Below are positions 1-8,250 of a stretch of DNA of 64,000 bases, piece by piece; position 1 is the first letter of the stretch; every line of letters starts with the position of its first letter. Source of the stretch: Betaproteobacteria bacterium HGW-Betaproteobacteria-16 (GTDB taxonomy: Bacteria; Pseudomonadota; Gammaproteobacteria; Burkholderiales; Burkholderiaceae_C); contig PHCQ01000018.1 of the NCBI GenBank assembly GCA_002840835.1, positions 22,900-86,899 on the forward strand, written 5' to 3'. A model generated the notes under the pieces. The model searched no databases. It was not told the origin of the DNA and saw nothing but the letters and a program-made list of their open reading frames with translations. The position numbers and the translations under genes are program-made.

Positions 1-761
1 TCTCGGCCTTGCTGGCGCCACAGCTGGCCCAGGCTTATGGCTGGAAAGCGGTGTACGGCATGGCCGCCGTGGGGCTGATGCTGCCGGTGCTGGTGATGAT
101 CTTCATCGCCAAGGAGCCAGACGATGTGGACAAACATTCGAGCTTTCGCGACCACATCGCCTGTCTGTTCGAAAAAGACGGCTGGGCCTTCAGCCTCATC
201 TATGCAATCACTTTCGGTGGCTTCATTGGACTCACCACCTTCCTGCCCAGCTACTACTACGACCAGTTCGGCGTGAGCAAGGTGCAGGCCGGCCAGCTGA
301 CCATGCTTGCGGCCTTCATGGGTGCAGCGTTGCGCATCTTCGGCGGCTGGATCTCCGACCACTGGGGCGGCATCAACACCCTGACGGCAGTGCTGGTGAT
401 CATCAGCGCCTCCCTCATGGCCTGCGGCCTGGCCGGCGGTTCGCTGGTCCTCACCACCTTGCTGCTCATGCTGTGCTTCGCCGCACTGGGGGCCGGCAAC
501 GGCGCGTTGTTCCAGCTGGTGCCGCTGCGCTGGCCCACCACCACAGCCGTGGCCGGCTCCATGATCGGCGAAGTGGGCGCCCTGGGCGGCGGCCTCGTGC
601 CCAACGCCATGGGCCTGGCCAAACAATACGCGGGCACCTATTTCTGGGGCTTTGCGCTGTTCTCTGTCCTGTCGCTGCTGGTGTTGCTGATGATGCGGTC
701 GATGCAACTCCGCTGGACAAGAACCTGGGCAGAAAAAGGCGGGCGCGCGCGCAGCGCGTGA
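1..761 (+). CDS. narK: NarK-type nitrate/nitrite transporter (MFS), 5' end outside window
   Basis: This is the C-terminal part of a major facilitator protein that moves nitrate and/or nitrite across the inner membrane. The frame is open from the first base, so the gene starts upstream; the TTG at 9 is only the first possible start inside the window. About 250 residues remain, with several hydrophobic helices, the loop motif GGWISDHWGG and the glycine-rich stretch GEVGALGGGLVPN, which resembles the second nitrate-porter signature of the NarK family. The neighbouring nirBD-nasA genes support a role in assimilatory nitrate uptake. The family call is firm. Whether it is a symporter or an antiporter cannot be judged from this half. 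Confidence 0.88.
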   Translation, partial: SALLAPQLAQAYGWKAVYGMAAVGLMLPVLVMIFIAKEPDDVDKHSSFRDHIACLFEKDGWAFSLIYAITFGGFIGLTTFLPSYYYDQFGVSKVQAGQLTMLAAFMGAALRIFGGWISDHWGGINTLTAVLVIISASLMACGLAGGSLVLTTLLLMLCFAALGAGNGALFQLVPLRWPTTTAVAGSMIGEVGALGGGLVPNAMGLAKQYAGTYFWGFALFSVLSLLVLLMMRSMQLRWTRTWAEKGGRARSA

Positions 762-935
762 TCTGCGCAGCAGATGAGGTGCGCAGCACCTTCCCGACTT
801 TTCAGCGCAGCTAAAAGGGCGGCCGCGCACGAAGTGCGTGATCTGCGAAGCAAATAGGCGCCACAGCACCTGGCCAAACTTTCAGCGGAGCTAGAAAGGC
901 GGGCGCGCGCGCAGCGCGTAGCTCAGCCCAGCCTG
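722..935. repeat. Three degenerate tandem repeat units after narK
   Basis: Three related blocks of about 85 bases follow one another, starting near 730, 818 and 895. Each carries an AGCT-A-AAAGGCGG-like start and a GC-rich palindromic core such as GCGCGCGCGCAGCGCG. The first two also share GTGATCTGCG and an internal CAGCACC. The first unit overlaps the end of narK, so the last codons of that gene (KGGRARSA) are repeat-derived. No protein-coding function is seen in the gap. Confidence 0.6.
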
Positions 936-966
936 GCAAGACCCCACGCTTCCCAGGTCGTGCACT

Positions 967-1596
967 TCAGTTGACTGTCTCCGTCGAAACTCGCATGGCC
1001 ACCGCTTCGACTTCGGACGGTTCAAAGCCCAATCGATGCCCCAGGGCAGGCTCCGCAACGACGCCGTGCTGCATGGGCCCGGGCAACGCGCGAAGGCGTC
1101 TGCGGGTCTTGACCTTCGCCGGTACGCCCACGGCGATCGAGTTGGACGGGACACTGCGCGTCACCACGGAATTGGCACCTATGGCCACGTTGTCCCCAAT
1201 GGTGATGCGCCCCAGCACCTTGGCGCCAGCGCCAATGTCCACGTTGTTTCCAAAGGTGGGGGCGCAAGGATCATCGACGCGGGCCAGGCCCACCACCACG
1301 CCCGTTCGAATGCGGCAGTTGTCGCCGAACCTGGTGTACCCACTGATCACGATGCCGCCAAAGTGATCAATGACAAAGTTCTTGCCAATAGTGACTTCAC
1401 AAGGCAGTTCAATGCCGGTGAGCACCTGCACCAACTTGAAGTTCAGCTTGTAAACGAGAGAAAAGGGCTTGCGAAGCAGCGCCGGACGGATGCCGTAGCG
1501 CCACCGCCCGAAGCGGTACACCACCATGACCCAGAAGCCTTGGGAGCCCCAGTTGCGGCCATGCGAGTGGAAGTCGGCGCGGATGTTGTCAAACAT
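967..1596 (-). CDS. Serine O-acetyltransferase-like hexapeptide-repeat protein
   Basis: This is a left-handed beta-helix acyltransferase. The N-terminal ~70 residues (FDNIRADFHSHGRNWGSQGF) resemble the CysE-like serine acetyltransferases often found in exopolysaccharide loci. They are followed by hexapeptide repeats (IDHFGGIVISG, DIGAGAKVLGRITIGDNVAIGANSVV) and the usual VPAKVK end. A C-terminal tail of about 40 residues follows. An upstream in-frame ATG at 1623 would add nine residues; 1596 was chosen because MFDNIRAD matches family starts, but no clear ribosome site decides it. A second, canonical CysE lies at 28082-28855, so this copy may acetylate something other than free serine. Its substrate is not known from sequence. 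Confidence 0.75.
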   Translation of the reverse strand: MFDNIRADFHSHGRNWGSQGFWVMVVYRFGRWRYGIRPALLRKPFSLVYKLNFKLVQVLTGIELPCEVTIGKNFVIDHFGGIVISGYTRFGDNCRIRTGVVVGLARVDDPCAPTFGNNVDIGAGAKVLGRITIGDNVAIGANSVVTRSVPSNSIAVGVPAKVKTRRRLRALPGPMQHGVVAEPALGHRLGFEPSEVEAVAMRVSTETVN

Positions 1597-1969
1597 GATG
1601 GACAAAGATGGTGGAACGCACATCAGATCACAGATCCCTCAAGGCGTCCCGCACACCTTGTCGCAGAAAGAAACATCGCTATCTATTTCTTATCGGCGTG
1701 CGGTCGCGATGTCGACGTTCGTACCCGACTGAACGACCCCGTTTTTCCGGGTCAAGATGACGGCAGGCCGTCGAACAGTCACACACGATCTCAGCCAACA
1801 ACCGGCTCGCGAGGCATTGCCGCGACAGAAACGACATCACGACACGAAGATTCTCCGGTCCGGATGAGCAATGCTCTGTGCGCCAGCGCACACGGCAATG
1901 GTTGCCAGCCGCAAACCAGGGCCCGCTCACATCGGTCATCTCATGCGCAACTGGGTCGACGCGGTCGGG
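1597..1969. other. Intergenic region without recognised gene
   Basis: This gap of about 370 bases lies between two minus-strand genes. It has a short hairpin at 1736-1753 (GACCCCG, loop, CGGGTC) but no U-tract that would make it a clear terminator. It has slightly lower GC than its surroundings. Open frames crossing it are shadows of the kinase gene. No RNA gene was recognised. Confidence 0.4.
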
Positions 1970-3739
1970 TCAGGCTTTCGGCAGAAACAGCAACCACATC
2001 ACGAGCAGCGCGTTGAACAGCACGCTGACGCCCAGCAACAGCTTCCAGAGCGCGGTCGGATCGCGATGAAGCAGGGCCGAGGCTGGCGGCACCGTGAGCG
2101 GGCGGGATGCACCGCGCTCGAGTGCCAGCAAAAATTCTTCAGCGGTTTCAAAACGCAGCGCCTTGTCGCGTGCCACCGCCTTCTGCACCACGTGGTCGAG
2201 CCAGATCGGCACTTCGGGGTTGTGGCGGCTGGGGGGCGTGGGGTCGCGGTAGTAGCGGCCCACCTGGTAGGGCAGCACTTCGCCGTAGGGCAGCTTGCCC
2301 GTCAGCAACTGGTAGAGCGTGACGCCCAGCGCAAACAGGTCGCTTTGCGTGTCTGGCGGCTCGGGTTCCGCATCGCCCGCACCGATGGCGTTGGCACGGA
2401 CATGGTGACCCCACTGCTCGGGATTGACAAAACTGGGCGTGCCGGCGTGCAGACGGCGCATGCTGGCAGGTTCACGCCCGCTCAATGCCACGCCGAGATC
2501 CAGCACGCGAATCACGCCGTCGTCACCCAGATGCAGGTTGGCGGGTTTGATGTCGCGGTGAATCACGCCTTGCCGGTGCAACAAGCCCAGCACACGCAGC
2601 GTTTGCATGGCGGCACTGACCGCGTGCACCGGGCCGAACCGGTGTTGCCGATCAAGCTGCTGCTGCAGGGTTTCGCCACTGTGCCAGTCGTACAACAGAT
2701 AGCAGGCGGTCGCGGTCTGCCGGTTGGGCAAGGGGTGGTGCACAGCGACGAGGTGATCGGCCGCGCGCGAGGACATCATGCGCTTGGCCAGCCAGGCCTC
2801 GTGAGCCAGCATCGCGCGCTCGTCGGGGTCGTGTGCCCGAGCGGGGTGCAGGGTCTTCAATGCATAGAGTGTCTGGCTGTGCGGATCGCGCACTTGGTAG
2901 AGCAGATTGATACCGTTGTCCGCCACCAACGCGGTGACTGTGAAACCATCGATGACTTCGCCCACCTTGAGCTTGTGCGGCACGGGCAGGCGCTGTGCCG
3001 CGCGATCGACGTCCTGCAGATTGGGCCCCTGGAGGTCAAGCACCCGCACCACCATGGCGGTCACGTTGTCGGTGCTGCCGGCGGCCAGCGCTGCCGCCAC
3101 CAGGCGTTCAGCAGCGGGCTGCGCGCCTTCGGTCTGGCCAGCCGCAGCCGTGCACTCGCTCAGCCGTGACACGGGCAACACACCGTGCACGCCATCGGTG
3201 AGCATGACGAAAACGTCGCCCACCTCCAGTTCGCCCTGCAGGTAGTCGACCACCAAGTGGTCTTCAAGACCCACGGCACGCAGCAGCTGATGGCGGAGGT
3301 CGGGGTGATCGACGACATGGTCGTGCGTGATCAACTGGAACTGTCCGTCGCGCAACAGGTAGCAGCGTGCATCGCCCACATGAGCCACGGTGTACGACTG
3401 CCCGCGAAGCACCAGTGCCGTGAGCGTGGTCAGGCCCAGCGCCGGATGGCGGCGCCGGTTCACCCCGGCCAGCCAGGCGTTCTGGGCCGCAATGATGCGG
3501 TCCAGCGCCACCGTGGTGTCCCAGGTTTCGGGCGTGTCGTGGTAGCTGCGCACCAGACTGGTCACCGTGGTCTGCGCCGCCTCGCCCCCCATGCCCCCAG
3601 TGCTCACGCCATCGGCAATCGCAACGATGGAACCCATGTCTTCCTGCCCCGCAGGTGGCAGCATGGCGGCGCAGAAGTCTTCGTTCCTGTCCTTGCGGCC
3701 AGCTTGGCAGACAAACCCGATATCCAGTTGAAAAGCCAT
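1970..3739 (-). CDS. PP2C phosphatase / Ser-Thr protein kinase fusion
   Basis: A bifunctional signalling protein of 589 residues. Residues 1-235 form a PP2C-type phosphatase with metal-binding motifs KDRNEDF (16-22), ADGVSTGGMGGE (D43), GDAR (D123), LTDGVHG (D182) and STDN (D224). Residues 262-550 form a Hanks-type kinase with the catalytic lysine K295, HRDIKPAN at 394-401, DLG (414-416) replacing the usual DFG, and a conserved GTPSFVNPEQ activation segment. One transmembrane helix (about 565-586) anchors the C-terminus, leaving both domains cytoplasmic. Its ATG shares one base with the stop of the upstream ANTAR gene, so the two are translationally coupled. Such fusions recur beside nitrate assimilation genes, but the target is unknown. 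It could set the activity of the regulator or transporter; that is inference. Confidence 0.9.
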   Translation of the reverse strand: MAFQLDIGFVCQAGRKDRNEDFCAAMLPPAGQEDMGSIVAIADGVSTGGMGGEAAQTTVTSLVRSYHDTPETWDTTVALDRIIAAQNAWLAGVNRRRHPALGLTTLTALVLRGQSYTVAHVGDARCYLLRDGQFQLITHDHVVDHPDLRHQLLRAVGLEDHLVVDYLQGELEVGDVFVMLTDGVHGVLPVSRLSECTAAAGQTEGAQPAAERLVAAALAAGSTDNVTAMVVRVLDLQGPNLQDVDRAAQRLPVPHKLKVGEVIDGFTVTALVADNGINLLYQVRDPHSQTLYALKTLHPARAHDPDERAMLAHEAWLAKRMMSSRAADHLVAVHHPLPNRQTATACYLLYDWHSGETLQQQLDRQHRFGPVHAVSAAMQTLRVLGLLHRQGVIHRDIKPANLHLGDDGVIRVLDLGVALSGREPASMRRLHAGTPSFVNPEQWGHHVRANAIGAGDAEPEPPDTQSDLFALGVTLYQLLTGKLPYGEVLPYQVGRYYRDPTPPSRHNPEVPIWLDHVVQKAVARDKALRFETAEEFLLALERGASRPLTVPPASALLHRDPTALWKLLLGVSVLFNALLVMWLLFLPKA

Positions 3740-5043
3740 CAGCCCATCAGCATCTGCATGCTGCGCTCGTACTGCCCCGACAAAGTTTCAAAATCGTCCA
3801 GCAGGCTCTCGCTTGCAGCCGCCAAGCCTTCCAGCCGCAGCAAGCGATCGCGACCGGCCGGTCGGCGCACGTGGTCGGCACCCGTCAGCACCTGCTGCCA
3901 GCCTTCTGCGGCCGATTCCAGCGTGCGGCGAATGTCGGGTGTGGAAAGGGGCAAGCCGTTCAAGTAGGTCAGTCCCTGTTCAAACGCCTGGCGCGCGGCT
4001 TCCATTTCAGCCTGGTGCTGCAACTGCGGGTCACCACTTTCCAGCACACCCAGCAACGAGGCCTTGGCAAAGCGTTGCGACAACATGCGCTGGCGCCCGG
4101 CCATGTTGAGCATGCGCAGCGGCGCCACGCTGCCGGCGCCCTCCAGGCTGGTGGTCAGGCGTTCGGCGTCCTGCAGCAGGCGTTCGGCCAGCGCATTGAG
4201 CGGTGCCAGCTGATCGGGCGCCGGTGCGGCCTTGAGCGCTTTCTTCAGCGCTTTCCAGTCCGTGACCACGTCGGCGAGCAGGTCGCCGCAGGTGGGTTGA
4301 GAAAGGTTCTTGCCCAGCAGCGCCAGGTTGGCGTCGATGCGCTGGGCCGAGTCGGTCTGCAGTGCCAGGTGCTGCGTGACCTGCACGCCCGCCAGCCGCA
4401 ACAGCCAGTGTTTGACCAGCCGCTGCGAGAGCATGCGCAGCTGACCGGCACGGTTCACACCTTCAGCAAAGTGGGCCGACTGGATGATGTGCTGCGCCAC
4501 CTGGCCCAGGCGCTGGTTGCTGTGCATCGATGCGGTGCGCAGGATGTGGAAAGCGTCGTTGTCGGAGACCTGGCGCGCACTCATGAGAATGCCCTTGGCA
4601 CGCTCCACGGCCTTGCGCTCCTCGAACCGGGTCGATACATCGCGCAACTCATCCAGCAGCGCCTGCTCGCGAGCAAAGCGCGCCTGGGCCAACTGCATCA
4701 AGGGGCGCAGACGCTGTGCGCCGTAGCCATTGATCACATAGGCGTGCATGCCCGATTCGGTGGCGCGCACGATGTGATCGGCGTCGCCGTCTTGCGTGAA
4801 CACCAGCACCGGCCGCGGCGAAACCTCTGCCAGGGATTGCGTGGCCTTGAACAGCGCGTCGCCCACCGTGCTGGTGTGCACCACCACCAGATTTGGTGCA
4901 TGACGCACCGCGCTTTGCACCAGCAAGCTGCAGTCGTCCAGTACCGCCACCACCTGGCCACCGGCCGTCTCCAGGTCGCTCACAAGGCCCTGGCAAGACG
5001 TCGCGTCACTCAACAAAACCACCGAAACACTCATATGAATCAA
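3739..5043 (-). CDS. ANTAR antiterminator fused to two nitrate-sensor-like PilJ modules
   Basis: A cytoplasmic RNA-binding regulator of 434 residues with no membrane segment. Residues 1-120 look like a NasT-type receiver, but the usual phospho-acceptor position reads VVVHTS, so aspartate is missing. Residues about 130-192 are an ANTAR domain (RKAVERAKGILM). Two helical modules follow, each opened by a P-box-like motif: NRAGQLRMLSQRL at 197-209 and NMAGRQRMLSQRF at 313-325. These resemble the nitrate-binding P-box of NarX/NarQ and the PilJ N-terminal family. The gene is divergent from nirB, whose leader carries two ANTAR-type hairpins. The likely role is to bind nitrate or nitrite and relieve termination upstream of nirBD-nasA. 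In other bacteria this is done by NasR or by the NasS-NasT pair; here sensing and antitermination are in one chain. Confidence 0.85.
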   Translation of the reverse strand: MIHMSVSVVLLSDATSCQGLVSDLETAGGQVVAVLDDCSLLVQSAVRHAPNLVVVHTSTVGDALFKATQSLAEVSPRPVLVFTQDGDADHIVRATESGMHAYVINGYGAQRLRPLMQLAQARFAREQALLDELRDVSTRFEERKAVERAKGILMSARQVSDNDAFHILRTASMHSNQRLGQVAQHIIQSAHFAEGVNRAGQLRMLSQRLVKHWLLRLAGVQVTQHLALQTDSAQRIDANLALLGKNLSQPTCGDLLADVVTDWKALKKALKAAPAPDQLAPLNALAERLLQDAERLTTSLEGAGSVAPLRMLNMAGRQRMLSQRFAKASLLGVLESGDPQLQHQAEMEAARQAFEQGLTYLNGLPLSTPDIRRTLESAAEGWQQVLTGADHVRRPAGRDRLLRLEGLAAASESLLDDFETLSGQYERSMQMLMG

Positions 5044-5133
5044 TCACTTGTCAATGGCTCGCGTCCAGGTGCGACACAGAGCTAGGAGTGCAAGCATGCC
5101 TGAAACCGGCGGGTTCGCTCAATGGAAAAAGGT

Positions 5134-5150
5134 TGGCATGTCTATTGCTT
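5134..5150 (+). promoter_or_regulatory. Sigma-54 (-24/-12) promoter of nirBD-nasA
   Basis: The sequence TTGGCATGTCTATTGCT fits the RpoN consensus TGGCAC-N5-TTGC, with the invariant GG at 5135-5136 and GC at 5147-5148, exactly ten bases apart. Transcription would start near 5160, at the foot of the first leader hairpin. No convincing NtrC enhancer was found by eye in the 90 bases upstream. Confidence 0.75.
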
Positions 5151-5159
5151 GATGCACGA

Positions 5160-5275
5160 CGGGCGCAACGAAGCGTCCGCCCCGACCCAGCGTCGAGGGT
5201 TCCGCGCACAACGCCGTGCGTAGCCAGTCCAGACGGCAACGAAGTCCTGTCTGGTGCCGACTGTTCTGTCGGCCC
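5160..5275 (+). promoter_or_regulatory. Two-hairpin ANTAR-responsive leader of nirB
   Basis: Hairpin 1 (5160-5179) has a 7-bp stem and the hexaloop AACGAA at 5167-5172. Hairpin 2 (5229-5254) has 9 bp interrupted by a two-base bulge (5247-5248) and the identical hexaloop AACGAA at 5238-5243. Both loops have A at position 1 and G at position 4, the defining feature of ANTAR target RNAs. A third GC hairpin (5256-5273, GCCGAC/GTCGGC) follows and meets hairpin 2 at its base. It could be the attenuator, but no clean U-run follows it, so the termination step is the weakest part of the model. Confidence 0.75.
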
Positions 5276-5374
5276 GATCGTATCCCTACCCAATTTCCTT
5301 TTCAGGCCTGCCTGCATTTGCGTGCGCGTGCGTGGCCTGATCCCCAAAGCAGTTTCATGAATGGAGTTCCCGCG

Positions 5375-7864
5375 ATGAAAAAAGCAAAACTGGTGATGGT
5401 CGGCAACGGCATGGCCGGTGTGCGAACGCTTGAGGAGCTGCTCAGAATAGCCCCGGACCTCTACGACATCACGGTCTTCGGTGCCGAGCCGCATCCCAAC
5501 TACAACCGCATCCTGCTCTCACCTGTGCTGGCGGGCGAACAGACCCTGGACGAGATCGTGCTCAACGACTGGTCCTGGTACACCGACAACGGCGTCACCC
5601 TGCATGCCGGGTTCAAGGTCAACGAAGTGGATCGCATCAAACGGGTGGTGCACGCCGTGGGCCCCAACGGCGAGCAGGTCTCGGCCGAGTACGACCGCCT
5701 GATCATGGCCACCGGCTCGAACCCCTTCATCCTGCCCATTCCCGGCAAGGACCTGAAGGGTGTGCTGGCCTACCGCGACATCGCCGACACGCAAGCCATG
5801 ATCGACGCGGCCGCCACCTACAAGCATGCGGTGGTGATTGGTGGCGGCCTGCTGGGCCTGGAAGCCGCCAACGGCCTGATGAAGCGCGGCATGACGGTGA
5901 GCGTGGTGCACGTGGCGCCCTGGCTGATGGAACGCCAACTGGACGACGTGGCCGGCAAGATGCTGCAGGCCTCGCTGGAAGAGCGCGGCATGAAGTTTCT
6001 GATTGGCGCCCAGACGCAGGAACTGGTGGGGGGCGAAGATGGACGTGTCAAGGCCATCCGCTTCAAGGACGGCAGCGAACTGCCAGCCGACCTGTTGGTG
6101 ATGGCCGTGGGCATCCGCCCCAACACCGCGCTGGCCGAAAGCATGCGCCTGCATGTGAACAAGGGCATCGTGGTGAGCGACACCATGCAGACCGTGACCG
6201 ACCCCCGCATCTACGCGGTGGGCGAATGCGCGGCGCACCGCGGCATTGCCTATGGCCTGGTGGCGCCGCTGTTCGAACAGGGCAAGGTACTGGCCACGCA
6301 CCTGGCCGAATTCGGCATTGGCCGCTACACCGGCTCGCTCACCTCCACCAAGCTCAAGGTCACCGGCATCGACCTCTTCAGTGCCGGCGAGTTCATGGGC
6401 GGCGAAGGAACCGAAGAGATCGTGATGAGCGATCCCTTTGGCGGCGTCTACAAGAAGCTGGTCATCAAGGACGATAAATTGGTGGGAGCCTGCCTGTATG
6501 GCGATACCGTGGACGGTAGCTGGTACTTCAAGCTGCTGCGCGAAGGCCGCGCACTCAGCGACATCCGCGACAAGCTGATGTTCGGCGAAAGCAACATCGG
6601 CGACGTGGGTCACCAGGGCCACAACAAGGCTGCCGCCATGGCCGACACCGACGAGGTCTGCGGCTGCAACGGTGTGACCAAGGGCAGCATCTGCAAGGCC
6701 ATCAAGGACAAAGGCCTGTTCACGCTGGAAGAGGTGCGCAAGCACACCAAGGCCAGCGCGTCGTGCGGCTCGTGCACCGGCCTGGTGGAACAGATCCTGA
6801 TGTTCACCGCCGGTGGCGACTACTCCGCCACGCCCAAGTTGAAGGCCATGTGCGGCTGCACCGACCACGGCCACGCCGCTGTGCGTGAAGCCATCCGCAC
6901 GCCGCTACCCGATGGCAGCAAGCTGCTCACCACGGCCCAGGTGTTCGCCCATCTGAACTGGAAAACCCCCAACGGCTGCGCAAGCTGCCGCCCGGCCGTC
7001 AACTACTACCTGATCAGCACTTGGCCCAAGGAAGCGAAGGACGACCCACAGAGCCGCTACATCAACGAGCGCGCCCACGCCAACATCCAGAAGGACGGCA
7101 CCTACAGCGTGATCCCGCGCATGTGGGGCGGCGAGACCACGGCCGACGAACTGCGCCGCATCGCCGACGCGGTGGACAAGTACAAGATCCCCACAGTCAA
7201 GGTCACGGGTGGCCAGCGCATCGACCTGCTGGGCGTGAAGAAGGAAGACCTGGTGAATGTGTGGAAGGACATCGGCATGCCCAGTGGCCACGCCTACGCC
7301 AAGGCCCTGCGCACGGTGAAGACCTGCGTGGGCAGCGAGTGGTGCCGCATGGGCACACAGGACAGTACCCAGATGGGCAAGGACCTGGAGCGCGCGATGT
7401 GGCGCATGTATGCGCCGCACAAGGTGAAGTTCGCGGTGAGCGGCTGCCCGCGCAACTGCGCCGAAGCCGGCATCAAGGACGTGGGCATCATCGGTGTGGA
7501 CAGCGGCTGGGAGATGTATGTGGGCGGCAACGGTGGCATCAAGACCGAGGTGGCGCACTTCTTCGCGAAGCTGAAAACGGCCGAAGAAGTCATGGAATAC
7601 ACCGGCGCCTTCATGCAGCTCTACCGCCTGGAAGGCTGGTACCTGGAGCGCACGGTGCACTACATCAACCGTGTGGGCCTGGACTACGTGAAGAAGAAGA
7701 TTCTGGACGACGCCGAGGGCCGCAAGGCGCTGTGGGAGCAGCTGCAGTTCGCGCTCGACGGTGAACCCGACCCCTGGTTCGAATTCGCCAAGGCGGCCGT
7801 GGACACGCGCCAGTTCATCCCCATTCAACCAGTGGCAATGGCCACCGAAGGGAGTGTTGCATGA
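5375..7864 (+). CDS. nirB: Assimilatory nitrite reductase, large subunit NirB
   Basis: This is the NAD(P)H-dependent siroheme enzyme that reduces nitrite to ammonium in the cytoplasm (829 residues). The N-terminal FAD/NAD domain begins MVGNGMAGVR. The bacterioferritin-associated-ferredoxin-like region carries paired cysteines (CGCNGVTKGSIC, CGSCTGL). The siroheme-[4Fe-4S] half has CVGSEWC with CPRNC near the C-terminus. The open frame extends upstream to 5216, but that part overlaps the leader hairpins. The ATG at 5375, with GGAG eight bases upstream, gives the family N-terminus MKKAKLVMVGNG. Its stop overlaps the nirD start (ATGA), so the subunits are co-translated. Confidence 0.97.
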   Translation: MKKAKLVMVGNGMAGVRTLEELLRIAPDLYDITVFGAEPHPNYNRILLSPVLAGEQTLDEIVLNDWSWYTDNGVTLHAGFKVNEVDRIKRVVHAVGPNGEQVSAEYDRLIMATGSNPFILPIPGKDLKGVLAYRDIADTQAMIDAAATYKHAVVIGGGLLGLEAANGLMKRGMTVSVVHVAPWLMERQLDDVAGKMLQASLEERGMKFLIGAQTQELVGGEDGRVKAIRFKDGSELPADLLVMAVGIRPNTALAESMRLHVNKGIVVSDTMQTVTDPRIYAVGECAAHRGIAYGLVAPLFEQGKVLATHLAEFGIGRYTGSLTSTKLKVTGIDLFSAGEFMGGEGTEEIVMSDPFGGVYKKLVIKDDKLVGACLYGDTVDGSWYFKLLREGRALSDIRDKLMFGESNIGDVGHQGHNKAAAMADTDEVCGCNGVTKGSICKAIKDKGLFTLEEVRKHTKASASCGSCTGLVEQILMFTAGGDYSATPKLKAMCGCTDHGHAAVREAIRTPLPDGSKLLTTAQVFAHLNWKTPNGCASCRPAVNYYLISTWPKEAKDDPQSRYINERAHANIQKDGTYSVIPRMWGGETTADELRRIADAVDKYKIPTVKVTGGQRIDLLGVKKEDLVNVWKDIGMPSGHAYAKALRTVKTCVGSEWCRMGTQDSTQMGKDLERAMWRMYAPHKVKFAVSGCPRNCAEAGIKDVGIIGVDSGWEMYVGGNGGIKTEVAHFFAKLKTAEEVMEYTGAFMQLYRLEGWYLERTVHYINRVGLDYVKKKILDDAEGRKALWEQLQFALDGEPDPWFEFAKAAVDTRQFIPIQPVAMATEGSVA

Positions 7865-8250
7865 CCGCCCGCGACTGGACCCTTGTCTGCCACGTGCAAG
7901 ACATCCCCGTGCTCGGCTCGCGCCGCGTGACCCGCGAACAGGGGCTGGACGTGGCCGTGTTCCGCAACGACCGCGACGAAGTGTTTGCCCTGCTGGACCG
8001 TTGCCCGCACAAGGGCGGCCCGCTCAGCCAGGGTATCGTGTTCGGCACCAGCGTGGCCTGCCCGCTGCACAACTGGACCATCGGCCTGTGCGACGGACAG
8101 GCAGCGGCACCCGACGAAGGCTGCACGCCGAAGTTTGCGGTCAAAGTGGAAGATGGCCAGGTGTTCCTGGACGCGAACGAGCTGCAAAGCCAGGCCACGG
8201 ACCTCACCCGACCCATCGCCGGCCCCGCTCGGCGCGCTACCTGCGCATGA
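7861..8250 (+). CDS. nirD: Nitrite reductase small subunit NirD (Rieske type)
   Basis: A 129-residue Rieske-fold subunit of NADH-dependent nitrite reductase. Two metal-binding boxes are visible: CPHKGG at residue 48 and CPLHNW at residue 67. The gene overlaps nirB by four bases and its stop overlaps the nasA start. In many NirD proteins the Rieske ligands are lost, but here both Cys-His boxes are present, so it may carry a [2Fe-2S] cluster. The C-terminal ~15 residues (TRPIAGPARRATCA) look like a non-conserved tail. Confidence 0.95.
   Translation: MTARDWTLVCHVQDIPVLGSRRVTREQGLDVAVFRNDRDEVFALLDRCPHKGGPLSQGIVFGTSVACPLHNWTIGLCDGQAAAPDEGCTPKFAVKVEDGQVFLDANELQSQATDLTRPIAGPARRATCA

Noticed and set aside
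1871..3967. Long plus-strand frames opposite the kinase-phosphatase gene
   Set aside because: Their translations are His- and Val-rich antisense products. The minus strand has complete PP2C and kinase motifs.
5256..5273. Strong intrinsic terminator in the nirB leader
   Set aside because: A GC hairpin exists, but no continuous T-run follows, so it is described only as part of the leader and not called a terminator.
7761..8246. Extension of the nasA frame upstream to 7761
   Set aside because: It overlaps nirB and the whole of nirD in another frame, and no NasA family sequence precedes the MNMSTSITRSTCPYC start.
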